From Cymbomonas tetramitiformis (Eukaryota; Chlorophyta; Pyramimonadophyceae; Pyramimonadales; Pyramimonadaceae): a stretch of DNA of 64,000 nucleotides. The notes below the pieces were generated by a model. That model was not told the DNA's origin and searched no databases. It worked only from the letters and a program-made list of their open reading frames with translations. The stretch covers positions 62,001 through 126,000 of the forward strand of contig LGRX02033400.1 of the NCBI GenBank assembly GCA_001247695.2, read 5' to 3'. Shown here piece after piece: positions 11,196-19,800 of this stretch. The translations under genes were made by a program, and so were the position numbers. The stretch's first letter is position 1. Each line of letters starts with the position of its first letter.

Positions 11196-11754
11196 CGGTG
11201 CTCCGCAGACAGCTCAGCACGAGCAGCCCGACGCAATGGTTGATGGTTCAGCAACTCAGGACGCAGGTGCAAGCGATGCTCCGCAGGCAGCCCAGCACAT
11301 GCACCCCAGCGCGATGGCTGATGCCTCAGCAGCCCACGACGCAGGCGCGAGTGCTACTCTGCAAACAGTCCAGCACGTGCAGCCCGACGCGAAGACTGGT
11401 GGCCCAGCAGCAGCCCTCAGCGCAAGTTCTTTGCTTCAACGGCCCACAACGCAAAGGACTCGCCAACTCTGCATCGACGAGCTCTTTTCACCTCTGGAGA
11501 TGCATCAACGAGTCCCTGCAGATGTTTCATGCTGCCTGCTATGTGCCGCAACCGTGCCGCTGTGGCAAAACTGTGTCTCCGCTCTTCTTCCATGTAGGTG
11601 CTGGACAGGACGGGGCATATGCCATTGGCATTGTATCCTTGCGTGGTTGGATCTTGCCGGCACGTGTCCCCTTTGTAGACGACCAGCGCATTTCCGCCAG
11701 ACTCGTGTTTCTGATTGGTTGGTGACCACGACTTGGTCACTGGAGGACTTCTGA

Positions 11755-12060
11755 GAATACTACCCGTACGCGACGGAGCCGCAAGATACCGAGGCCTGCT
11801 AGCTTCGGGGCGCAGAGATTGCAGAAGACCTGCAAGCTGGGGAATTACCATCGTACCAATCTGTCTGAGCGTTGGCAGCGTGAGGCGGTGAGGGCCTTTG
11901 GAAAACCTAGCAAGCAGAAGGGGACCCAGACCCGAGGACTGGGGGGCACGGAACCCAAGAACCGAGAGCTTAGTAGCTCGACTCTTGTCACAAGTGCATG
12001 CTCAAACCTCAGACAATGTATATACGGGCCGGACAGCCTAGCGAGGACGTAGGCGCGCCT
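11755..12060 (+). other. Non-coding 3' part of the LTR element
   Basis: From the stop of the long ORF to the purine tract. No convincing coding sequence or structure. Confidence 0.5.
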
Positions 12061-12076
12061 AAAAGGGGGGGAGAGT
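12061..12076 (+). other. Polypurine tract
   Basis: AAAAGGGGGGGAGAGT immediately precedes the right LTR, the expected site for plus-strand priming. Confidence 0.85.
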
Positions 12077-12778
12077 TGTACTAGGGTACATCACGAGTCA
12101 GTACGAGAGACAGGCGTGTCAGAATGACGAGTGACAGAAATGATGACAGTCACCATCCGGAAATGATGACAGTCACCAGCATGACCGAATGACACAGGTG
12201 ACTGGAAGAATTGACAAAGGTGACTGACAGAAGTGACTGACTCAAATGTGACATTTAGGATTCGATCAGTCGAACATAACTGGAGGGAATCGAGGAGGAC
12301 CTCAGTTATACAGTCACATCAGCAGATCTGTGAGTATTCAAATGAGAGACTTGGGAGGTGACAGTCAGAAACATTTAAGTACTGATGACAGATCCCAGCT
12401 GATTGGTTGTTGCAGTCAGCAAATGACTGAACACATGAAGTGGCATGGTAAGGACGAGTTACCTTAAGTAGAGAGCTGTGCAAGCTCTCGGGGTTGAGTT
12501 TAAAATTGTCGTACATTGGCAGCCACCTCTGTGGCTGTTAGGCAACTTGACCAAAGAGTAATTTAAAAGATCCGATTCCAATATTACCCTATGGTCCCAG
12601 GACCATATTCTCTGCAAGTGTTACTTGCACCCTTGTGAGACTGGTTCAGTCCTCACAACCGAACAACATATATGTATCATGCTTACAGCTATACATCTCC
12701 TTGTAGGACTGCTGAACTAGGTTCCCTTCCTACATTGTGTAAGTAGACTTAGAAGCTCTGAGAGAGCACCCCCGAACA
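12077..12778 (+). repeat. 3' LTR (702 bp)
   Basis: Same length as the left LTR and apparently identical to it; followed by the second CCAGG. Confidence 0.95.
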
Positions 12779-12991
12779 CCAGGGCGGCGGGACGAATCTG
12801 CTGTCCTCCAGGGTGACTGCCCAGTCCAGTTTGACAGACAAGGATTTCCCGGTTTCCGAGTTTATCCATTCCAACTGCCACACGCACCAGCCTATAAGCG
12901 ATGGGTAAAGTCCGCTGGCACACCCGCAAGACCTAGCACAGGCCAACCGGAAAACAATGCACGGTTGAACAGCAATCACGGGGGAAGGCAT
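12779..12991 (-). pseudogene. 5' part of the gene split by the LTR element
   Basis: Minus-strand frame from ATG at 12991, open for 71 codons and ending at Trp (TGG at 12781-12779) inside the CCAGG duplication. The stretch around LEWINSETGKSLSVKLDW looks protein-like. Excising the LTR element lets the frame continue into 1598 and below. I do not recognise the domain. Disruption by an 11-kb insertion plus a frameshift makes it non-functional unless the element is absent on a homologous chromosome. Confidence 0.5.
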
Positions 12992-13136
12992 GTTGTGCGC
13001 ACGGAAGACCCACGAATTAGTATTAAAAGCAAATAGATACGCGCTAAGTGTTACTCTGTCATTGTATATTATATACTCTATTAGTATATCGTATCCTTGC
13101 AGGTTTCATGCGCGGCTCCGGCTAACATGTCACGGC

Positions 13137-13532
13137 TTATATGCTACCGGCGACAGGCTTCGAGCCGTTTTGCCTCACGAAGCTTGCTAGTGCACGGGCA
13201 CGATGCACTGTCGCCGCCGGTGACACGGTGCTCATCCTCGAGCTCGTCCAAGGACCATGCGTCCTTCGGGTGCCGGCAGGAGCTGCCTCCGTCGCCCTTA
13301 ATACATTAAGTTCTTGCCCTTTTGGAATACAGCTGCCACTGTGCTTTCGTAAGGAGGGGGCGTCTGGTGGCGGGTTCTTCCAGTGCGATTGCTGGCATTC
13401 TACTGAGCAATACACTGCGAGTTCACACCGGTCACACCTGGCTATTGCAGGCTTCTGATAGCAATAGCAACACAAGCTACGGCGTGCAGACACTTTCTTC
13501 TTGCCAAAAGCTGCCTGGTTTGCTTGCTCCAT
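13137..13532 (-). CDS. MYND-type zinc-finger protein
   Basis: A 131-codon ORF starting at ATG 13532. Residues 21-68 match the MYND pattern: Cys21-x2-Cys24, Cys33-x2-Cys36, Cys42-x3-Cys46 with the typical YCSVECQ, and His64-x3-Cys68. MYND fingers bind two zincs and usually mediate protein-protein contacts. The remaining ~60 residues are Ser/Thr/Arg-rich with no recognised domain, so this is a small single-domain protein or a fragment. Its 5' flank holds ACGTGAC motifs. Its 3' flank (13035-13135) resembles that of the kinase at 18850-18925, which suggests a common origin. Confidence 0.75.
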   Translation of the reverse strand: MEQANQAAFGKKKVSARRSLCCYCYQKPAIARCDRCELAVYCSVECQQSHWKNPPPDAPSLRKHSGSCIPKGQELNVLRATEAAPAGTRRTHGPWTSSRMSTVSPAATVHRARALASFVRQNGSKPVAGSI

Positions 13533-13877
13533 AGCAGCCCGGGTGAAGATGGCTGAGTACGGTGTGCCCGGCAGCTTGATCGGACGATCATAATCAATGT
13601 GTACCTGAGGACACGTTCATGCGACCACGCCGTACATAATAAGCATCCCCCCTTGCCGCCACAGCATAGTCGGGGAGACACACGTGACATGCCCCCATAC
13701 GTGACGCGCCCCATACGTGATACGTGACACTACTACCATGACATGCCCCATGCCTACACCAGGATACACACATCCTACACGTGGAGAATACAGAGACCAG
13801 GTTCATCAAGCTCCGCAAGCGCAGACGGGCGTGCATGCATGTCACCTGATGTGGTGATATCAACACATAACCGCGCC
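13533..13877. promoter_or_regulatory. Spacer with ACGTGA(C) cluster
   Basis: Between the MYND gene and the OTU gene. ACGTGA(C) occurs at 13682, 13699, 13714 and 13722, four times in about 50 bp, 150-200 bp upstream of the MYND start. ACGT is the bZIP core, so these may be promoter sites; regulation is inferred. No coding sequence is supported. Confidence 0.4.
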
Positions 13878-16800
13878 CTACGACGCTTCCCTGACGCCGC
13901 CTTTGACGTTGCCCCCCGTCTTCTTGTTGTTAGCGTCAGCCCTCGCCGCCAGGGCTGCAGATTTTTTGGCCTCCTCTTCCAGCTCATCCTTCGGCGCGAT
14001 GCGCATCCAGTGGCCGGGGTATGTATCCACGGGCACGAAATGAAGAACCCGGATCGGCACTCTGCTCTCGAGCTGGATGTCATCTGGGGGGCAGAAATGA
14101 ACCATGCTGAAAGGCGCTACATTCAGTGCTGTTCCTGCTGACCCCTGCTCAATTTCATTCAGCATGCTCCGAATGTCGGCTGGAGGAATAATCCGGTAAC
14201 ACTGAATCACCCGTCTGGCCATGGCCGCAAGCACCAGCATCCATTCATTCTCACTGCTGCCTTTCTTTCTGCGCAGTGTCGCTGGAGAGGCGGCATCATG
14301 CCAAGGGAAAAGTTGCGCGCGGTGCTGCTCCAGGAAATCCCGCGCGGCTGCACGCAGCTTCAGTACACGGTATTCAATACCGTTGCGCGTGAGTCTGTGC
14401 ATTCCGTCGATGTACGGGCATATCGCCCGAAGCCAGCAATCACCATCGGCCTTAACGTCACGAATCTCTAACCCAGCCTCCGCCAGGTAGTGTTCAATCT
14501 CCAAGAGGGACGCAAACCCCTTTTCCCTCCCGGGTTGTACTTGCGTGAGCAAGCGACGCGCCATCGGCATTCGCAAATCGAGCGTTCTCCGGGATTGTCC
14601 TGGTGCTGGGTTTGTCCAATATTCGGGCAACATGGTGAGCACTTGCGTCTCCCGAAGCGGGTGCGTGGTGGCCAAGTCCAATATCACGGGCATGGGTGCA
14701 CCATGGTATGGGGACGGGATGTGTGTATAGACGTGATGCACCACGTTGTCATTTCCGAAAACAAAGACCATTTTGTGCTCGGTTCCCAAAGTAGGTGCAG
14801 TCAGCCCAACAACACCCGCCGACGCGAGGCCAGGCGGAGCTGGAGCAGCATCCATCTCTCCCATGCAGGGGCCGTCCGCTGCGGCAAGTGTGTGTGTGGT
14901 CTCACCATCCCCGCTCACGTCTGTTGCCGGCGCCTCGGACGCCGCCGGGACTGCGGGACGCGCCGCGGCCCCGCGCATTTCCGCAGTCTGAGGAGGAGGC
15001 GCAGCATCCATCTCTCCCATGCAGGGGCCCTCCGCTGCGGCAAGTGTGTGTTTGGCCTCACCATCCCCACATGGCACCTGTGGGAGGGGGCAAATGACCA
15101 TCTAGGATATATCGTCGCATAATGCCATTTATATGAATCAAAATGCATTGTTTGAATACGATTTCATATGGGGATGACTGTGTTGCAACTTTTGCATGTT
15201 GTGGAATTTTCATGTGCGGCTTCTGACTGCATATATTTGCGATTGTGTGAAAAATATAGCCGTTGGCCACTCAAAACTAAAATTAGCAAAATCCGTCAAT
15301 ACATCGGCATTTTCTTCTCATCATTTCATGTAAGTGTTTAACCAGTCGAAGCTTTAAGCTTTGCATGTTACAGAATTTTCGTAAAGTGGTTAAATCGTGT
15401 GCAAATTACGGTCAAAGGCAAAAGTCAACGAAAAACTAGCCGTTGGGGGAATTCCTAGATGGTCATTTTACCCCCCCTCTAGGTGCCATGTGCCCGCTCA
15501 CGTCTGTTGCCGGCGCCTCGGAAGCCGCCGGGACTGCGGGACGCGCCGCGGCCCCGCGCATTTCCGCAGTCTGAGGAGGAGGCGCAGCATCCATCTCTCC
15601 CAGGCAGGGGCCCTCCGCTGCGGCAAGTGTGTGTGTGGCCTCACCATCCCCGCTCACGTATGTTGCCGGCGCCTCGGAAGCCGCCGGGACTGCGGGACGC
15701 GCCGCGGCCCCGCCCATTTCCGCAGTCTCAGGAGGAGGCGCAGCATCCATCTCTCCCAGGCAGGGGCCCACTGCACGCATGCGGAGGTGGCCACCATCCC
15801 AGCCAGGCTCGGTGCGCTTTCGGACACCACGCGCAAACACACACGTGCACCGGCATGCGAACGCTGGTGTGGCATCATCCCAGTTGTGGGTGATGGCAGC
15901 GGCCACCTTCAGAGCGAAATCCGTGCCGGGACACGCTATCAGAGATTCCAACATGGGATCCAGCATGCCATCCTTGTCAAAAAGCTGGCGCGGGGGTGCC
16001 TGGCGAGGGTTCTTACGGCGTTCCCAGGCCCGAGTCCAATCTCTGCAAACCGCGGAAGGAGGCTTGGTGTTGCGTCTCCTTCGCCTCCGCTTCTTCTTTT
16101 GACCAACATCGTTAGGTGATGACGGATGCGTGTCCGCGGTCAGATGCTGCAATTCCTGGCCCTCACTCGAACCGCATGCTATGTCGTCAAGCACCTGGAG
16201 GACCGGATGTGGCTCCTCACCCGCCCGCAGCACTGGTTGTTCTGGTTGGGACTGCTGGTCAGCCGGTGATGTTCTTCGGGCGGCCACCCACACCGCAAAC
16301 GTAACAGCCTGGGCCGTCGGGCAAGTTGCTCCCATCCGTTGGAAGATGTCATGCTCATGGAAGCCGGAGACCGTTGAACCCTGAACAAGCGTATCCAACA
16401 GGTCGACAGCTTGGTTCTCTGCTGGCTGCGGTGCTCCAAGGCCGAACTGCAGATTTGCCAGCCCGGCGCGCTCGCTATCGTTGAGGTTGGCGGCTTGTCC
16501 AAAGGCTGTCTTGAACATCTTGCACACCGTGGCCACATCCGCAAAGTTCAGAACAGCCCGCGCTCTGGCCTCCTCTGGGGACATGGGCTCAAAGCTGCTG
16601 AGGTCGGCAGGCTGGTAAGGGTGCAGCTCGTGCGTCCGAAGCGGCGGCAGCAAAGCAGGCTGCGCTGACTGCCGGTGGTCGTAGCAGCTGCCGCACATGA
16701 CGTGCCCAAATTGCGTGAGATCGGTGTGCTCGATGGCATGCATGCAATACTTGCAGGCGTAAACCCGGGGAAGCTTTGAGTAGCTCCCCTGGAACTCGAT

Positions 16801-18165
16801 AGCCTCCCTGCACGCGAAGCACACCATGCGGACCGGTAGGCCATACATCTCCTCTACCTGGTGAGGCAACGTGTCCACGGTGTTCATGAGGTCAATCACC
16901 CCCCCTGGGAGCACCGTCACCGCACCGAAGATGCAGAGGGACAGTGACCGCTGATGAGGGAGGCGCGGTAGGTGGCCCGTGTGTACAGGGTCCCCCACGG
17001 AAGGAAAATTCTTGCCCGGGCACACACCCCGGTGGGCAACGTGGGTGGCCGGCCACATCATCAACCACCCCGGACCACCACCTAGGCGAGCACGCTGGAA
17101 AGGGTGACTGGTGGGATATCCTTGATACGCCGCTGGCAGACGATCGGCGTACTCCGGCGCAACAGTTTCAGGCATCACCTCAGTGTAGGCCTGGTCGTCG
17201 AGGCACAGCAGAGCCGAAAAGGTATGGATGCCCGACTCCCCTCGCACCGGCTGCATCCCCAGCCTGGCCTCCATGGAATCGGGTGCTATGTCCCTGTGCA
17301 GTATCTGGGCCCCACTGTTAAGGGTGCGCCCAATGAAGGCCGGGTAATAGTAGAACTGCGTGACCGCCTCAGATACGCGCCACCCATGCCTCTCCGCTAT
17401 CCGCTCCAGTCCTGTCATCATCAACGAATGCATATATTCCAGTACCAGCCGTAGACGAGCCGGGGCGCTCCCCTCATCCTTTTGCGCCGGTCCTGGCCAG
17501 GTCGCATCCACCGTATAACGGGCATCCGGCGCAACAATAACCGGGTTTTTCGCAACAGCCAGACTGTCGGAGAACAACCCCTTCACCGTAAGGTAGGGCT
17601 GGTACTCCTCAAGCGTCGCCGCCTGCGTACCCCACTGCTGCATATGAAAATTGGATGCCGCAGATACTTCCTGAACGCCCCTGGTCGCCATCTCCTGCCA
17701 GAGCCGTAGGCGTACCACCAAGAAGCTCCGCAGGTCTTCAAACTCCATGTTCTCAAACTCTGGAAGCTTCGCAGGGTCCTCGAAAGCCAACTGCGCCAGC
17801 TTCCACCCCTTGCTGACAGTTTTTATCAGCTTCTCCCAAGCTACACTCGTCAATTTCCTCTGCGTCTTTAACTGGCCGGTACGTACACACGTCCTGGTTG
17901 ACTCTTTGGGGATCGCCTGCTCCATCGTGCGCAACGCTTCCACCGCGTTCGCATAGGAGTTCATGTCATCATGGCAGGTAGCAATCCAAACCAGAATCCC
18001 CCGATACTCCCCATCCAGCGCCTTCCAGATGGCGGCGCTCACTGCCTGCTTCACCTCGGCGATGGCTACGTCAAGGGCACCCATGGTCTCAGCAGTTCCT
18101 CTGCCCACGAAGATGTGATGATCCAGGAGCACATCGTGGCGAGCCTGAAAGGATTCCGTGTGCAA
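13878..18165 (-). CDS. 2OG-oxygenase-like / zinc-finger / OTU protease protein
   Basis: Two open frames (18165-15463 and 15101-13878) rejoin in phase when the 15069-15492 element and one CCC are removed, giving about 1,286 codons. N-terminal part: residues ~280-410 look like a 2-oxoglutarate/Fe(II) oxygenase (HRD at 290-292, His375 or His378, Arg406). Residues 449-494 hold zinc-binding pairs (CFAC, CKYC, CGSC). A Lys/Arg run (KKKRRRRRR) follows. Then come repeats of GEMDAAPPPQTAEM and PAVPAASEAPAT. The C-terminal part has DGDCWLRAI, the Asp and Cys of an OTU cysteine protease, and a later GHWM supplying His. OTU enzymes remove ubiquitin. The 5' start is unclear: no in-frame ATG near 18165. 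I am confident of OTU, less so of the oxygenase. Confidence 0.65.
15069..15492 (-). mobile_element. TIR element acting as probable intron (introner-like)
   Basis: A 424-bp insertion with ~40-bp terminal inverted repeats (CACATGGCACCT...ATGACCATCTAGGA, about 34 of 40 matching), flanked by CCC on both sides. Neighbouring repeat units of the same gene show the empty site. Read on the coding (minus) strand it offers GGGGGG|GTAAAA at 15472/15471 and a pyrimidine tract plus CCCACAG|GTGCC at 15078/15077. Removing 15471-15078 restores the frame exactly. A second possible donor, GAC|GTGAGC at 15501, lies in the exon and also keeps frame. This matches known introners, DNA transposons that insert as introns. 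It contains stops in the coding frame, so splicing is required. Confidence 0.7.
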
Positions 18166-18934
18166 AGACTCCTTATCCGCCGAAGGGTAGGTGGTGCACC
18201 ATATTGGAACACCACTCTCCCGCTGCGTGTTCCACCCAGCACCCCTTCTCTAAAGCAGCTATCCTCCCACCGCAAGCAAGCAAGCAAGCGCCGCACACCA
18301 AAACTACAGATCCGACTTGCCTGCGGGAACAAGGCGCGTGGTTGAGGAGCTATCCTCCCAACGCAGCCTACTGCCTCCGCAGACCCAAGTGCAAAGATAC
18401 AAGGGACGTCTTACTCTACAATACCCGCACAACATAACTACAGTTCCGATTTGCCTGCGGGAACAGGGCGCGTGGTTGAGGAGCTATCCTCCCATCGCAG
18501 CCTACTGCCTCCGCAGACCCAAGTGCAAGGAAACAAGGGACGTCTTCAAGAAACAACAAAAACAGAGCCAGGCAACCTGCTACCGGCGCGTGGTTGAGGA
18601 GCTATCCTCCCACCGCACCCATGCAAGCAAGCGCCGCACACCACCCTTCTCTAAACAGCAAACGGTGCGTGTAACAAGAGGAGATATCTCACAGCGCCAT
18701 CATTCACAGCGATGAGCAAGCCGAAAGAGCTAGCCTAGGCACAACGCACAAACAAAACAGAGTTGTACAGCAGTCACGGTGGCTGGCGTACACAATTTGT
18801 ACAGTGCCCAGCAAGGAAGATACACTTTTTATTACAAAATAGAGTAGTAAGTGTTACGTCTTACTCTACCCCGGCAACTCATTGCAGGTTTCCTCGCAGC
18901 TCGGGCTAACTGTTGCGGTTTGGAACATGCACTC
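18166..18934. repeat. Upstream tandem repeats between OTU gene and kinase
   Basis: A ~130-bp unit (GCCTGCGGGAACA, GGCGCGTGGTTGAGGAGCTA, CCTCCGCAGACCCAAGTGCAA, GGGACGTCTT) is repeated from about 18312 and 18446, with partial copies near 18240 and 18587. It contains the motif also found upstream of the RING-like gene. The kinase-proximal part (18850-18925) matches 13035-13135 downstream of the MYND gene. Confidence 0.7.
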
Positions 18935-19800
18935 CTACAACTGATGTTTCGACCAACATCGACGTAGCTCTGCAGGAACCAGTTTGCTTTCAGACTCGAT
19001 GCGCGTGGCCTCCAAGGCCGCAGCAAGCTTGGCTGCTGACGGCCGTTTCCCAGGATCATCCTGGCAGCAGTCCAGTATCAACCACCATAGGCTCTGGGCC
19101 ACGAATCCAGTCTGCACCCGGCCCGTGATGACAGTTGGCACGGTTCGCTTGCTGTCGTCGTCGGAAACCCCTCGCAGCCCGTCGTGCGGATCACGAATGA
19201 AGATCCGCACAAGCAGTGCTCCCACCGCCCACATATCCGTCGCGGCAGTGGGACCAGTTCGCGAATACTCGGGGGCATACACAGACCCTGGCGCTTGGTT
19301 TAGGGGCGCCGCCGAGGCCCAGCGCTCCCTGTGGAAGCCGTCGACCGGCAGGCCGGCTCGGTGCTCTCGCCGCGCCAATCCGAAGTCAATGAACACCATG
19401 CTATCTGGCCTGGTAGGGCAGAGCACGACGTTGCCTGCCCGCAGGTCTCCATGCGCAATGCCTGCTCCGTGTAGCTCGCGTAGTCCGCCGAGCAGCCGGA
19501 GGCACAGCTGCTTCTTGAAGGCCAGGGATAGCGGGGAGGTTGGAGAATCTAAGAACCGCTCCAGGGAGACCCCGTGGTCCCCAAACATGAGGAACGGGAT
19601 GGGAGCAGACTCCGACCCTGGCTTCAGGCGAATCCCAAAGTGCTGCGGAGGCGCCACGAACTCAGGTGCCTCCCGCCACGCGAGGGTAGCCATGTACAAC
19701 TCCCGCGCACACTCCATGAACCTCTGACCTCGCGTGAAACTGCTCCGGCTGAACTCCTTGTAAGTCAAGGGGACAGTCTGGTTCAGGGAGCACCCGATCT
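18935..19800 (-). pseudogene. Protein kinase domain, 5'-truncated
   Basis: Minus-strand kinase-fold sequence. The frame enters from the LINE junction with VLKIG (possible beta-3 lysine), then an RELYMATLAWRE helix. It continues with HGDLRAGNVVL (catalytic loop with HGD for HRD and Arg for Lys), DFGLA (metal-binding DFG), YAPEYSR (APE), DMWAVGALLVRI and a C-lobe DDPGKRPSA. The catalytic Asp, DFG and APE are present, so the C-lobe could be active. The N-terminal glycine-rich loop is missing, cut at about 19800 where LINE sequence begins, and there is no ATG. It was probably a Ser/Thr-type kinase before disruption. The end of the ORF at 18935 looks natural. Confidence 0.7.

Larger units (their letters stand above)
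8461..11754 (+). pseudogene. LTR-element ORF, C-terminal part with RING-like end
   Basis: Third segment of the element's long ORF, in one frame from 8461 to 11754 apart from a TAG at 10603-10605. That stop lies in a context where neighbouring repeats have CAG, so it is probably a C-to-T change. Contents: Pro/Gln arrays, a 42-45-bp Ala/Gln array (8870-9860), a 156-bp unit (10111-10530), the PPTAASC array again (10735-11195), then a non-repetitive end. The end (about 11530-11700) has Cys-x2-Cys (CCLLCA), Cys-x-Cys (PCRCW), a His and a closing CPLCRRP, a RING or RING-CH-like zinc finger. A RING at the end of a repeat protein suggests ubiquitin ligation; this is inference. Confidence 0.55.
1604..12778 (+). 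mobile_element. Complete LTR retrotransposon without gag-pol
   Basis: An 11,175-bp element with 702-bp LTRs at both ends (TG...CA termini), a 5-bp CCAGG target duplication, a tRNA-complementary site just inside the left LTR and a purine tract just before the right LTR. The LTRs look the same wherever I compared them, so insertion is recent. The interior encodes no recognisable capsid, protease, integrase, reverse transcriptase or RNase H. It instead holds a very long, now frameshifted ORF of tandem repeats ending in a RING-like finger. It is therefore a non-autonomous element, comparable in structure to large retrotransposon derivatives (LARDs), and would need enzymes in trans. It interrupts a minus-strand gene. 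Confidence 0.95.

Noticed and set aside
13878..18165. Bacterial contamination as the source of the intronless GC-rich genes
   Set aside because: They are interleaved with eukaryotic LTR and LINE elements and lack ribosome-binding sites or operon spacing; OTU, MYND and RING domains are eukaryotic or viral.
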